A DNA stretch of 64,000 bases from Rhizobium sp. BK650 (GTDB lineage: Bacteria; Pseudomonadota; Alphaproteobacteria; Rhizobiales; Rhizobiaceae), in contig NZ_JACIBK010000001.1 in the NCBI RefSeq assembly GCF_014195325.1, forward strand, positions 62,001 through 126,000, given 5' to 3'. Positions 1 to 8,786 of this stretch are shown here, piece by piece; positions within the stretch are counted from its first letter, which is position 1, and every line of letters begins with the position of its first letter. The translations under genes were made by a program, and so were the position numbers. Below the pieces are notes generated by a model. That model did not search any database, was not told the DNA's origin, and worked only from the letters and a program-made list of their open reading frames with translations.

Positions 1-1161
1 ATCTGTGGCGACGATGGAACGAACGAGGAGCTTGCGTCTCTCGGTGTTTCAATCGTTAAGCTGAACAGTCGTGATCTCCTGAATTCCAGCCGGGCCAAGG
101 CCTTCGCGACCGGGATCCACAATCCTGCAGCCGGCAGCATGATTTCTTCCTGGATGCGCGCCAACGATACGCCTCAGACGATCTATCATGTCCACGGCTG
201 GCATCAGATCCTGTCGCCTGCCGTCTTTGACGCGCTTGCGCCTGTTGCCGATCGGTGCGTCGTCCATGCACATGACTTTTTCATCGGGTGCCCCAATGGG
301 GCGTTTTTTGATTATCAGGCGCAAGAGATCTGCCAACGACATCCGCTCGGGGCGAGCTGTATTGCCACTTCCTGCGACAAGCGCAGCTATGCGCAGAAAC
401 TATGGCGGACGGCCCGTGGTGCCAATCTCTTTCGTGCGCTCAGAAACCGTCCCGCCTACGGCACGATCGTTCTGCTGCACGAGAAGATGGCTGATTTCCT
501 CGTGGGCTCCGGCTACCAGCCGGGACGGCTCATCACCATCCGCAATCCGATCGCGCCGCTGACGGCCGAGCGTGTCGCAGCCGAGGAAAATGACGAGTTC
601 GTCTTCATCGGCCGGCTGGATGAGGAAAAAGGCATCGAGGATGCGCTGGCCGCCGCACACAGGGCCGGAGCAAACCTTTGCGTGATCGGCGATGGGCCGC
701 TGATGCCGAAGGTCGTGGCGGCTGGCGGTCATGTCCGGGCCATGGGCTGGCAGTCACATGCGGAGATCGGGCGGATCATCCGCAGCGCAAGCGCTCTCGT
801 CATGCCGTCGCGCTATCCGGAGCCGTTCGGCCTCGTGGCGATCGAGGCGGCACGCAGCGGCCTTCCCGTCATCATGACCAAGGGCGCCTTCCTTGCCGAG
901 GAGATGGAGAGGGCCGGAATGGCGATCTCCTGCAACACGATGGACGGGGAAGCCTTCGCCGCAACGCTGACGGCTTTCCGCAACATGCCGAAAGAGGATG
1001 TACGCCTGATGAGCGAGCGTGCCTTTCGGCTGTCGCCCACTCTGGCGACGACACACGAAGAATGGCGCGATGCCCTTCTCGCGCAATACCGCAATCTGAC
1101 TTCGACACATGTGGTGCCCGAGCCGAGGGGTGGGGCGATCGTACAAGGAGCGTTCAAGTGA
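1..1161 (+). CDS. Glycosyltransferase family 4 protein (5' partial)
   Basis: The frame is open from base 1, so the true start lies left of the window; 386 codons are visible. The C-terminal half is a GT-B Rossmann domain of the GT4 type: a 'FIGRLDEEKGI' segment near visible residue 200 and the nucleotide-sugar binding E-x7-E motif EPFGLVAIE at about 274-282. It probably transfers a sugar from an NDP-sugar to a growing lipid-linked exopolysaccharide repeat unit at the cytoplasmic face. Its stop overlaps the GTG of the next glycosyltransferase in a GTGA arrangement, which indicates translational coupling. Donor and acceptor cannot be read from sequence. Confidence 0.88.
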   Translation: MCGDDGTNEELASLGVSIVKLNSRDLLNSSRAKAFATGIHNPAAGSMISSWMRANDTPQTIYHVHGWHQILSPAVFDALAPVADRCVVHAHDFFIGCPNGAFFDYQAQEICQRHPLGASCIATSCDKRSYAQKLWRTARGANLFRALRNRPAYGTIVLLHEKMADFLVGSGYQPGRLITIRNPIAPLTAERVAAEENDEFVFIGRLDEEKGIEDALAAAHRAGANLCVIGDGPLMPKVVAAGGHVRAMGWQSHAEIGRIIRSASALVMPSRYPEPFGLVAIEAARSGLPVIMTKGAFLAEEMERAGMAISCNTMDGEAFAATLTAFRNMPKEDVRLMSERAFRLSPTLATTHEEWRDALLAQYRNLTSTHVVPEPRGGAIVQGAFK

Positions 1162-2402
1162 CTGTCAAAGCAGCAAGCTCTCTCCCCGAAGCAGTGGCAT
1201 TCCGGAGTGACGCGCCCGTCGTGACGAAAAACCGCGCCATCGGCGCCGGCAGCAGGGCCGATACGAAGCAGCCGCGCGTCGCTATCGTCCATTATTGGCT
1301 GGTATCGATGCGTGGCGGCGAAAAGGTGGTGGAGGAACTCTGCCGCATGTTCCCACAGGCAGACATTTTCACGCTGGTCTACGATCCCGATCGCATCAGT
1401 GATTTTCTGAATAGCCGCAATATCCATACGTCTTTTCTGCAGAAGATTCCGCGTTCGAAGCGTTATTATACGAAGATGCTGCCACTGATGCCCTTTGCGC
1501 TGGAGCATTTCGACCTGCAGGATTATGACCTTGTCATTTCGAGTGAATCCGGTCCGGCCAAGGGCATCATCACGCGGGCGGATGCACTTCATATCTGCTA
1601 CTGCCATTCGCCCATGCGCTACATCTGGGATCAATTCCATGTGTATCGGCGCGGCGTTTCGCGGATCGGCAAAGCGCTGATGTCGCTGACCGCTCCGATG
1701 CTGCGTGCCTGGGATGTGACGACCGCTTCGCGTGTCGACACTTTCGTGGCGAATTCCAGCTATGTCGCGGGTCGTATCCGCCGCTTCTATGACCGCGATG
1801 CCGTCGTCATCTATCCGCCGGTTGCGACCGACGATTTCGCTATCGGGCAGGGCAAGGGCGAGTTCTATCTGTATGCGGGCCAGCTCACTGCCTACAAGCG
1901 GCCGGACATCGCCGTTAAGGCCTGCACCGAAATGGGCCGCAATCTGATCGTGATCGGCGAGGGCGAGCAGGAAGCCTATTTGAGATCAATCGCCGGACCG
2001 ACGGTGCAGTTTCTCGGTCATCAGCCATTCCCCGTTCTTCGTGATCACCTGTCGCGCTGCCGCGCGCTGCTGTTTCCGGGCATCGAAGATTTCGGCATTC
2101 TGCCGGTAGAGGCGATGGCGTCCGGCCGGCCGGTTCTGGCCTTCGATGCGGGTGGCGCACGCGAGACCGTCTGCGCGCCGCATGTCGGCTTCCGTTTTGC
2201 GGAGCAAACCGCGGAAGCACTGATTGAAACGATGGCGGCCTTCGAAGCGGTCGAGGATACGCTCGATCCGACCGCGATCCGCAACCACGCCCTAAGATTC
2301 TCCGCAGCGGTTTTCCGCGACCGCCTCGGCTCTCTCATCGATGAACAGCTCGCCGAGCACGGATTTCAGGTTGCAGGCCCTATCCGAAAGAAAGCAAGCT
2401 GA
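1158..2402 (+). CDS. Glycosyltransferase family 4 protein, exopolysaccharide cluster
   Basis: A 414-residue protein. I chose the GTG at 1158 because it overlaps the upstream stop and has AAGGAG at 1145-1150; the same frame stays open much further upstream, inside the previous gene, but that part is out-of-frame shadow. The N-terminus carries 'IVHYWLVSMRGGEKVVEELCR' type GT-B acceptor-domain sequence and the C-terminal domain has the E-x7-E motif EDFGILPVE at about 310-318. Likely a mannosyl- or glucosyltransferase of repeat-unit assembly, working with the preceding GT4 and the following flippase. The first 40 residues are low-complexity and probably dispensable. Family confident, specificity unknown. 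Confidence 0.92.
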   Translation: MTVKAASSLPEAVAFRSDAPVVTKNRAIGAGSRADTKQPRVAIVHYWLVSMRGGEKVVEELCRMFPQADIFTLVYDPDRISDFLNSRNIHTSFLQKIPRSKRYYTKMLPLMPFALEHFDLQDYDLVISSESGPAKGIITRADALHICYCHSPMRYIWDQFHVYRRGVSRIGKALMSLTAPMLRAWDVTTASRVDTFVANSSYVAGRIRRFYDRDAVVIYPPVATDDFAIGQGKGEFYLYAGQLTAYKRPDIAVKACTEMGRNLIVIGEGEQEAYLRSIAGPTVQFLGHQPFPVLRDHLSRCRALLFPGIEDFGILPVEAMASGRPVLAFDAGGARETVCAPHVGFRFAEQTAEALIETMAAFEAVEDTLDPTAIRNHALRFSAAVFRDRLGSLIDEQLAEHGFQVAGPIRKKAS

Positions 2403-2411
2403 CACGCACAA

Positions 2412-2427
2412 CCGGCCGAGAGGCCGG
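2412..2427. other. Intercistronic hairpin, glycosyltransferase to flippase
   Basis: A perfect CCGGCC / GGCCGG stem with a GAGA tetraloop lies 10 bases after the glycosyltransferase stop. There is no T run, so it more likely stabilises mRNA or attenuates than terminates. The flippase start is 50 bases downstream. Confidence 0.5.
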
Positions 2428-2476
2428 CAAAACCCGGACCAGACGAGGTTCGTTGCACGCGGCCAAGGAATAGATC

Positions 2477-3958
2477 GTGTCAAGTGTATCGCATAGAACG
2501 GCGACGGCAAGTATCTGGACAATCAGCGGAAAATTTCTGGCACGATTGCTCGATTTCGTGAGCCTGCTCATCCTCGCGAGGCTTCTGAGCCCGGCCGATT
2601 TCGGGGTCGTCGCCATTGCCACGTCGGTTCTCGTCATCGTAGAGGCGATCCTCGATCTGCCGCTCACCCAGGCGCTGGTGCGTGTTGCTTCGCCATCCGA
2701 GCAGATGTTTGCCACAGCCTTCACATTAAGTCTCATCAGAGGGACAGCGATCAGCCTGCTGATGATGATCATCGCCTGGCCTATGGCTCTCATCTACAAC
2801 GATCCGCGGCTTTTTCCGCTGGTCGCGGTAATTTCGATCGCGCCCGCGATGCGGAGCGTGATCAGCCCGCGCATGATCATTTTCATGCAGCGGTTCGATT
2901 TCCGGCGCGAATTTGTGTTGGATCTCATCACCAAGGGGTCGACGTTGATCTTCGGCGTGGGCGTAGCGTTCGCGACCGGTAGCTATTGGGGGCTGGCGAT
3001 AGGGGCTATCGCTGGTCCGATGGCGGCGACCATCGTCTCCTACATCTTCGCGCCGATACATCCGAAACTCAGCCTTTCGGAGTGGAAGCACTTCCAGGAC
3101 ATGATCGGCTGGAATACGGTTTCGCAAGTACTCAATTCGCTTAACTGGCAGATGGACCGGCTGCTGCTGCCACGTTTTATAAGTCTTTCCATCTATGGCG
3201 CCTTCAGTGTCGCGGATAATCTCGCCGGTATTCCGTATCAGACATTCGTCGGCCCACTGATGCGCCCTTTGATGGCCGCCTTCTCAAATGTCAGCGACCG
3301 GGGCAAGCAGATCACCGCCTATCTGAAGGCGACCAATGCAATCATGGTGGTGGCCGCGCCGATCCTGCTCGTCATCATCTTCCTTGCCGAGCCGATCCTG
3401 CGCATCGTCGTCGGCGAGAAATGGGCCTTTGCGGCGCCGATTATGCAATGGTTCTGTATCGTCAGCCTGATCGGTCTACCGACCACCATCATGCCGCCGC
3501 TCGTCATGGTTCTCGACAATACACGCTATGTAGCTCTGAGGATGTTCGCGGAATTTGTCGTGAGGGCGCCGGTTACCGTGCTCGGCGTGGTGATGTTCGG
3601 ACTTGACGGTGCGCTGGCAGCACGTGTCATCGCCGCCGTCGTCGCCTATGTCGTCTGCCTCCTCATCACGCAGCGGCTGATTGGCGCTTCGATCGCTGCG
3701 CAGCTCTATGCATTTGTTCGGCCGCTTGCAGCCAGCCTGCCGATGATTGGCTTCCTGCTCTGGGTTCAGCCCGTTCTGATTGCCATGCCGCTCGGTGTCG
3801 AGCTTTTCGCCGGCGTCGGGCTCTGCGGCGGTACTGCACTTGTGGTCTTCTGGGTTTCCTCGCTTCTCATCTGGCAGGTAGTCGGGCGGCCGGACGGGCT
3901 GGAAGCCATCGTCATCAGGAAATTCGTGCCCTGGCGAAACGGGGTCGTTATTTCATGA
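2477..3958 (+). CDS. Polysaccharide flippase of the MOP/PST family (Wzx-like)
   Basis: A 493-residue, very hydrophobic protein with about 12-14 predicted membrane segments, the usual size of Wzx/PST exporters. The N-terminus ('GKFLARLLDFVSLLILARLL', then 'SPADFGVVAIA') matches the PST polysaccharide-transporter signature. It should flip the undecaprenyl-linked repeat unit across the inner membrane for Wzy-type polymerisation. GTG start at 2477 with AAGGAA about 8 bases upstream. The stop overlaps an alternative ATG of the GH16 gene, so the four genes read as one operon. It might instead export a lipopolysaccharide component. Confidence 0.92.
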   Translation: MSSVSHRTATASIWTISGKFLARLLDFVSLLILARLLSPADFGVVAIATSVLVIVEAILDLPLTQALVRVASPSEQMFATAFTLSLIRGTAISLLMMIIAWPMALIYNDPRLFPLVAVISIAPAMRSVISPRMIIFMQRFDFRREFVLDLITKGSTLIFGVGVAFATGSYWGLAIGAIAGPMAATIVSYIFAPIHPKLSLSEWKHFQDMIGWNTVSQVLNSLNWQMDRLLLPRFISLSIYGAFSVADNLAGIPYQTFVGPLMRPLMAAFSNVSDRGKQITAYLKATNAIMVVAAPILLVIIFLAEPILRIVVGEKWAFAAPIMQWFCIVSLIGLPTTIMPPLVMVLDNTRYVALRMFAEFVVRAPVTVLGVVMFGLDGALAARVIAAVVAYVVCLLITQRLIGASIAAQLYAFVRPLAASLPMIGFLLWVQPVLIAMPLGVELFAGVGLCGGTALVVFWVSSLLIWQVVGRPDGLEAIVIRKFVPWRNGVVIS

Positions 3959-3993
3959 TCGGCTTGGAAAACGCTGCTTATGGAGGAAGAAGG

Positions 3994-4818
3994 ATGCGTC
4001 ACGCGAAATTTGCCGGAAGATTTGCGCTTCTGCTTGTCATCGGCCTTTTCGGCCCGCCAGGCCCCCGGCCCAGCGAGGCTGAGGAGCCGCTCAATCTCGA
4101 CGATTTCCAGATGACCTTTGCCGAAGACTTCAACACGCTTGATGTTTCGGCTTGGGGCGAAAACGGATCTCGCTGGATCGCGCATACGCCGTGGAATGGC
4201 GATTTCGGCGATGCGCAGTTTACCGACCCGATGGACGGATTCCCTTTTACAGTCAGTGATGGCATCTTGCGGATCGAGGCCCGGAAGGATGCGGAAGGCA
4301 AATGGCGTTCCGGCCTACTCGCCTCGACCAATCCGAAGGGCGAAGGCTTCTCGCAGAAGTTCGGCTATTTCGAAGCACGCATGAAGCTGCCGCCGGGCAA
4401 GGGCGTCTGGCCGGCCTTCTGGCTGATCGGCCTCGATCGGTCCAAATTCACCTCGGAAATCGACGTGATTGAATATTACGGCCGCGCGCCCGGCGAGTTC
4501 AGCATGGGCTATCATGTCTGGCGCCCAAGTAACCAGCATACGACGGACGGCCATCTCACAAATGTGCCCGGAGGTTCGCTCAGCAGCGACTTTCATACGT
4601 TTGGTGTGGATATCGGCCCGCGGAAATCGACCTTCTATCTGGATCGCAAGCCGCTCTGGAGTTTCGACACGCCTCCGGAATTCCAGATGCCCTTCTACCC
4701 GCTGGTCAATCTGGCTCTTGGATCTGGCTGGCCAATCGATGAAACGCCGAACCCGTCCTATTTGCTGGTCGACTATATCCATGTCTATCAGCGAAAGAGC
4801 CTGGCTTCCGGCGAATAA
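3994..4818 (+). CDS. Secreted glycoside hydrolase family 16 endo-beta-glycanase (ExoK-like)
   Basis: A 274-residue protein with an N-terminal signal peptide (MRHAKFAGRFALLLVIGLFG, cleavage near a 'SEAEE' segment) and one GH16 domain. The retaining catalytic motif ExDxxE is intact as EIDVIE, nucleophile E155 and acid/base E160. Conserved aromatic subsites ('WPAFWLIG') precede it. I moved the start from 3955 to the ATG at 3994 because GGAGGA lies at 3982-3987 and this start gives a clean signal peptide. The expected role is trimming or depolymerising beta-1,3/1,4-linked exopolysaccharide in the periplasm or outside, as ExoK does in Sinorhizobium. It closes the exopolysaccharide operon. Confidence 0.92.
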   Translation: MRHAKFAGRFALLLVIGLFGPPGPRPSEAEEPLNLDDFQMTFAEDFNTLDVSAWGENGSRWIAHTPWNGDFGDAQFTDPMDGFPFTVSDGILRIEARKDAEGKWRSGLLASTNPKGEGFSQKFGYFEARMKLPPGKGVWPAFWLIGLDRSKFTSEIDVIEYYGRAPGEFSMGYHVWRPSNQHTTDGHLTNVPGGSLSSDFHTFGVDIGPRKSTFYLDRKPLWSFDTPPEFQMPFYPLVNLALGSGWPIDETPNPSYLLVDYIHVYQRKSLASGE

Positions 4819-4935
4819 TGGGTAGGGCCGGATACCGGTCTGTGCGCGTTTGAGCGCAGCGAGCACGATGCCGGTCAGCCGGCGCGACGGGGAACTGCGT
4901 GGCCAGAGTAAACCGACCTCGCGCGGCGCTGGCTG

Positions 4936-5200
4936 CAGCCGATCGCCTGCGGTAGTGTTGCGGTTTTCCCTGGCGATGTCGTGGTCGCCGACAAGGATGG
5001 TGCAGTGCTGATCCCTGTGGCACTGCTTGATGCCGTGCTTGCCGAAGCGCCAGAACAGGAGCGCATGGAAGGCTGGATCATGAGCGAAATTGATCGAGGC
5101 GTACCGCTTCCCGGTCTCTATCCCATGAGTGCCGAAACGAAGGCACGCTATCAAGCGTGGAAGGAAGGCACGCTATCAAGCGTGGAAGGATGCACAATGA
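4936..5200 (+). pseudogene. RraA-family remnant, 5'-truncated and frameshifted
   Basis: Translation from 4936 gives the C-terminal about 75 residues of an RraA-like protein (class II aldolase / demethylmenaquinone methyltransferase-like fold): 'QPIACGSVAVFPGDVVVADK', then 'DGAVLIPVALLDAVL', 'EQERMEGWIM' and 'GVPLPGLYP'. The roughly 150 N-terminal residues of such proteins are absent; sequence left of about 4930 is unrelated. A 25-bp tandem duplication (5140-5189) shifts the last codons. Without it the frame would end ARYQAWKDAQ-stop at 5198-5200, overlapping the ATG of the next gene in ATGA. With it, the frame runs into the DapA-like gene. Non-functional in my reading. Confidence 0.8.
5140..5189. 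repeat. Perfect 25-bp tandem duplication
   Basis: Two identical adjacent 25-base copies, 5140-5164 and 5165-5189, each beginning AAGGCACGCTATC and ending GCGTGGAAGG. Because 25 is not a multiple of three, the duplication changes the reading frame of the RraA remnant by one base. Confidence 0.95.
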
Positions 5201-6123
5201 GCTTCGGAACTGACTCGAAGGGCGTCTATGCAATAGCAACCACGCCGTTCCTGCCCGATGGCGCCTTGGACACGCCATCGATCGACCGGCTGACCGATTT
5301 CTATCAGGATAGCGGCGTTACCGGAATGACGATCCTCGGCATCATGGGCGAAGCGCCGAAGCTGGAGCCTGTTGAATCGCGGGCGATCATCCGCCAGGTC
5401 GTCGGTCGCTCAAGGGTGCCTGTTGTCGTCGGCGTCTCGGCGCCTGGTTTTGCGGCGATGCGCTCGCTTGCCCGTGATGCGATGGACATGGGGGCTGCTG
5501 GCGTCATGATCGCGCCGACACCAGCGCTCCGCACTGACGAGCAAATCATCCAGTACTTTGCGCAGGCGGCCGAAGCCGTCGGCGCTGATGTTCCCTGGGT
5601 GCTGCAGGATTATCCGTTGACGCTGACGGTCGTGATGTCGGCGAGCGTGGTTGCCAGGATTATTTCCGATCACCCCTCCTGCGTGATGCTCAAGCACGAG
5701 GACTGGCCGGGACTGGAGAAGATCTCGAAGCTGCGCGCCATGCAGAAGGTGGGCGATCTTCGCCCCTTCTCGATCCTTTGTGGCAATGGCGGTATGTTCC
5801 TCGATTTCGAACCGGAGCGCGGTGCAGACGGCGCCATGACCGGGTACGGTTTCTCCGATATGCTGGTCGAATTGGTTGGGCTCTTTGCTGCCGGCAAACG
5901 CGACGAGGCGCATGATCTTTTCGACGCGCATCTGCCGCTGATCCGTTATGAGCAACAGTTGGGCGTCGGTCTTGCCGTCCGCAAGCATGTTCTCATGCGC
6001 CGGGGTGTCATCAGCTCGGATGCGCAGCGCAAGCCGGGAAGCGTGCTCAGCGCCAGGGCGCGCGCCGAGGTTGATTATCTGTTACGTCGCCTGGCGCGGC
6101 ACGATCCGCGCGCTCCTGTCTGA
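5197..6123 (+). CDS. DapA/NAL-family aldolase or lyase
   Basis: A 308-residue TIM-barrel protein of the dihydrodipicolinate synthase / N-acetylneuraminate lyase superfamily. Visible family features: 'YAIATTPFLPDGALD' at the N-terminus, 'GVTGMTILGIMGEAPKL' in place of GxxGE, a Tyr in 'LQDYPL', and the Schiff-base lysine in 'VMLKHEDWPG'. The ATG at 5197 has AAGGA 7 bases upstream. A longer 380-residue frame starting at 4981 exists only because the duplication fused the RraA remnant to it. RraA plus DapA-like pairs usually sit in sugar-acid or oxo-acid pathways, but here the partner and upstream operon are lost, so substrate and expression are unclear. Confidence 0.85.
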   Translation: MSFGTDSKGVYAIATTPFLPDGALDTPSIDRLTDFYQDSGVTGMTILGIMGEAPKLEPVESRAIIRQVVGRSRVPVVVGVSAPGFAAMRSLARDAMDMGAAGVMIAPTPALRTDEQIIQYFAQAAEAVGADVPWVLQDYPLTLTVVMSASVVARIISDHPSCVMLKHEDWPGLEKISKLRAMQKVGDLRPFSILCGNGGMFLDFEPERGADGAMTGYGFSDMLVELVGLFAAGKRDEAHDLFDAHLPLIRYEQQLGVGLAVRKHVLMRRGVISSDAQRKPGSVLSARARAEVDYLLRRLARHDPRAPV

Positions 6124-6293
6124 CGGATATGGCTCCTCCCGGCAAGGCGGAAGCATTGCTGTCCATAATGCCGGCTCGGCTTCTATCCCGCGTGGCGGCG
6201 GCTCCGGAGGACTGCAGTCTTTTGGATTCTTCCTTCCATCTTGTCCCTGGCGTTCCCGCATAGCAGCATTAAAAGGCATCCCAAGTCGCAAAG

Positions 6294-6320
6294 AGTGATC
6301 ACTTCGATGTCACAATGACA
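6294..6320. promoter_or_regulatory. Two dyads upstream of the murA homologue
   Basis: The gene-free stretch 6124-6367 holds a perfect 10-base palindrome AGTGATCACT (6294-6303) and, five bases on, the inverted repeat TGTCA-CAA-TGACA (6308-6320). Both lie 48-74 bases before the preferred start of the next gene, a likely promoter or operator position. No regulator gene is adjacent. Nothing else recognisable lies in this gap. Confidence 0.4.
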
Positions 6321-6367
6321 CTGCAGATATGCTTCGTGAAAAGACGAATCGAACAAGGATGAGAGCA

Positions 6368-7681
6368 GTGGCACAAGCCCAGCCGCATGAGCGAATTCAA
6401 TATATCGTGGAAGGCGGCCATCGCCTTGCTGGCGAAATCCAGCCGAGCGGCAACAAGAATGCCGCACTGCCGATCATTGCTGCCTCGCTTCTGACCGACA
6501 AGCTCGTGCATCTGACCAATGTGCCGCGTATCCGCGATGTCGAAGCACTGGTCGAACTGATACAATCCGTTGGCGCCCAAGCGCGCTGGCTCGGCCGCAA
6601 CGAACTCGAAATCGAAGCAAGCAATCTGAAACCCGCTGACCTCGATCCCGACCTCTGCGCCCGTATCCGCGCGTCCATCCTGCTCGCTGGCCCAATGCTG
6701 GCACGTTGCGGCGAGATCACGCTGCCACCGCCGGGCGGCGATATCATCGGCCGCCGCCGCGTCGATACGCATTTCCTCGCTCTGGAGCAGCTTGGCGCCG
6801 AGATTAATGTCAACGGTTCCTATAATTTTCGCGCCAAACAGCTTCGCGGTGCAGACGTTTTCCTCGACGAACCCTCGGTCACTGCGACCGAGAATGCACT
6901 TTGTGCGGCTGTCGCCGCGGAAGGTAAGACGATCCTGCGCAACTGCGCTTCCGAGCCTCATGTTCAGGATCTCGCGCGTTTCCTGATAGCATTGGGTGCG
7001 AAAATCGAAGGTATCGGCACCAACACGATGATAATCTACGGCGGCCAGCCACTAGCCGGCACGTCGCATCGTGTCGGACCTGACCACAACGAGGTCGGTT
7101 CACTGATCGGTCTTGCGGCCGTTACCGGTTCCGAGATCACGATCCGCCGTGCGGGCGTGGAGCACTTGCGTTCGACGCTGATGACATTCGAGCGCCTCGG
7201 CATCCGCTGCCGTATAGAAGGCGACGATCTTCTGGTGCCCGCAGGACAGGAGATGAAGATCCAGCCGGACTTCGGCGGGCACATTCCGAAGATCGAAGAT
7301 CAGCCCTGGCCCGCATTTCCGGCAGATACGATGTCGATTGCCATCGTCACCGCCTCGCAATGCGATGGCGTCGTGCTGATGTTCGAGAAGATGTTCGAAA
7401 GCCGGATGTTTTTCGTCGACAAGCTCATCGCTATGGGCGCGCGCATCGTGCTTTGCGATCCGCATCGTGCGATCGTCGCCGGCCCCTCAAAGCTGCGTGC
7501 GGCCCAGGTGGAGAGTCCGGATATTCGTGCCGGCATGGCGATGCTAATCGCCGCCATGTGTGCGGAGGGCACCAGCGTCATCAACAATGCCCAGCAGATC
7601 GAACGAGGCTATGAGCGGATTGAAGAGCGTCTGAATGCGCTCGGTGCGCGCATTACCCGTGTGCCGCCCCGCCAAGCGTGA
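6368..7681 (+). CDS. murA: UDP-N-acetylglucosamine 1-carboxyvinyltransferase homologue, Asp-loop variant
   Basis: EPSP/MurA fold, 437 residues from the GTG at 6368 (AAGGA 8 bases upstream); alternative starts are ATG 6359 and 6329. Conserved MurA residues are present: K30 in 'SGNKNAALP', the Arg of the flexible loop in 'GRRRVD', Asp in 'FPADTMSI', Arg in 'DIRAGMAML'. The loop cysteine (Cys115 of E. coli MurA, the fosfomycin target) is Asp here: 'GGDIIG', D125. Asp in this position is known to retain activity and give fosfomycin insensitivity in Mycobacterium tuberculosis and Chlamydia enzymes. It may be a second MurA rather than the housekeeping copy, transferring enolpyruvate to UDP-GlcNAc or a related acceptor. 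Confidence 0.85.
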   Translation: MAQAQPHERIQYIVEGGHRLAGEIQPSGNKNAALPIIAASLLTDKLVHLTNVPRIRDVEALVELIQSVGAQARWLGRNELEIEASNLKPADLDPDLCARIRASILLAGPMLARCGEITLPPPGGDIIGRRRVDTHFLALEQLGAEINVNGSYNFRAKQLRGADVFLDEPSVTATENALCAAVAAEGKTILRNCASEPHVQDLARFLIALGAKIEGIGTNTMIIYGGQPLAGTSHRVGPDHNEVGSLIGLAAVTGSEITIRRAGVEHLRSTLMTFERLGIRCRIEGDDLLVPAGQEMKIQPDFGGHIPKIEDQPWPAFPADTMSIAIVTASQCDGVVLMFEKMFESRMFFVDKLIAMGARIVLCDPHRAIVAGPSKLRAAQVESPDIRAGMAMLIAAMCAEGTSVINNAQQIERGYERIEERLNALGARITRVPPRQA

Positions 7682-7808
7682 ACGGTCTCGTCACCTTCAG
7701 ACTTTGTTGTCTTGCGGCCTGCCAAGGCAAATTTTCGATCATTGGAACTCTGTCATATAGCTATGGCGAGAACGTGCTTTATCGAGCAGATTGAATAGGG
7801 AGCGTGCC

Positions 7809-8717
7809 ATGATCGAAAACACTCAGCTCGACCGTATCAAGAATGAAATTGCCGACAGCTTCGATGAGGAGCTGGAAATGCAGATGGAGGAGGACCGGCT
7901 CGACGAGCTGGTTGCCGAAGGCATGTCCGGCGAAGCGGAGCAGACGCTCGACCGCAAGCTCTATTTCCGCGAACTCTTCCGCCTGCAGCATGAGCTCGTC
8001 CGTCTTCAGGACTGGGTTCAGTACAAGAAGCTCAAGGTCGTCGTCCTTTTCGAAGGCCGCGACTCCGCAGGCAAGGGCGGCGCGATCAAGCGCGTGACAC
8101 AGCGTCTCAATCCGCGCGTCTGCCGCGTCGTGGCGCTTCCGGCACCAACCGAACGCGAGCGGAATCAGTGGTATTTCCAGCGCTATACGCCGCACCTGCC
8201 GTCGGCAGGAGAGATGGTTCTCTTCGACCGCAGCTGGTACAATCGCGCAGGGGTCGAGCGCGTCATGGGCTTCTGCACAAAGGACGAACTGGAAGAGTTC
8301 TTTCGCTCCGTACCGGAATTCGAGCGCATGCTGGTTCGTTCCGGCATCATCCTTATCAAGTACTGGTTCTCGATCACCGACGAGGAACAGGAATTCCGCT
8401 TCAACATGCGCATCCACGATCCACTGAAGCAATGGAAGCTCTCGCCGATGGACCTGCAGAGCCGTGTCCACTGGGAAGAGTATACCAAGGCCAAGGAAGA
8501 GATGCTGGACCGGACTCATATTCCGGAAGCGCCGTGGTGGGTCGTTCAGGCCGTGGACAAGAAACGTGCGCGCCTCAACTGCATCGCACATCTCCTGACC
8601 CAGGTTCCCTATGAGGACGTTCCGAAGGAAGCGATCGTGCTGCCCGAGCGCGTGCGTCACGACGATTATCATCGCGTCCCGGTTCCACCGGAAATGTATG
8701 TTCCTGAAGTTTATTGA
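7809..8717 (+). CDS. ppk2: Polyphosphate kinase 2 (PPK2 family)
   Basis: A 302-residue P-loop kinase. Walker A GRDSAGKGG is at about 83-91 and the lid/Walker B segment 'FDRSWYNRAGVERVMGF' starts near 139, both diagnostic of PPK2. It moves phosphate between inorganic polyphosphate and nucleotides in the cytoplasm. The length and single domain suggest class I (nucleoside diphosphate phosphorylation). I chose ATG 7809 over TTG 7791 because AGGGA sits at 7797-7801. The N-terminal about 60 residues are acidic and helical, as in other rhizobial PPK2 proteins. It stands alone between murA and a convergent transporter operon. Confidence 0.94.
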   Translation: MIENTQLDRIKNEIADSFDEELEMQMEEDRLDELVAEGMSGEAEQTLDRKLYFRELFRLQHELVRLQDWVQYKKLKVVVLFEGRDSAGKGGAIKRVTQRLNPRVCRVVALPAPTERERNQWYFQRYTPHLPSAGEMVLFDRSWYNRAGVERVMGFCTKDELEEFFRSVPEFERMLVRSGIILIKYWFSITDEEQEFRFNMRIHDPLKQWKLSPMDLQSRVHWEEYTKAKEEMLDRTHIPEAPWWVVQAVDKKRARLNCIAHLLTQVPYEDVPKEAIVLPERVRHDDYHRVPVPPEMYVPEVY

Positions 8718-8727
8718 TTAAAGAGGG

Positions 8728-8786
8728 TGCTACCGGCTTCCGGCAGCAGCATCCCCGAGGAGCCCTCCCCGGTTCGGGGGCTCCTC
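8728..8786. terminator. Double hairpin between convergent ppk2 and ABC operon
   Basis: First stem: TGCTACCGG / CCGGCAGCA with one mismatch, near 8728-8748. Second stem: GAGGAGCCC (8757-8765) / GGGCTCCTC (8778-8786), which overlaps the stop of the opposing permease gene. Neither is followed by a clear T run, so I read them as a bidirectional transcription barrier of moderate certainty. Confidence 0.55.

Noticed and set aside
678..1157. N-terminal extension of the second glycosyltransferase
   Set aside because: It overlaps the upstream glycosyltransferase in another frame, is rich in Arg/Gly with no domain similarity, and the GTG at 1158 has a good ribosome-binding site.
5140..5189. CRISPR or regulatory repeat array
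   Set aside because: Only two directly adjacent copies without spacers, inside former coding sequence; a slippage or recombination duplication explains it.
4981..6123. A 380-residue RraA-DapA fusion protein
   Set aside because: The join exists only through the 25-bp duplication; the RraA part lacks its N-terminal half and the DapA-like gene has its own ATG with a ribosome-binding site at 5197.
7740..7770. GGAAC motif upstream of ppk2 as an EcfG promoter
   Set aside because: No CGTT-like -10 element lies at 16-19 bases; the following bases read GGCG.
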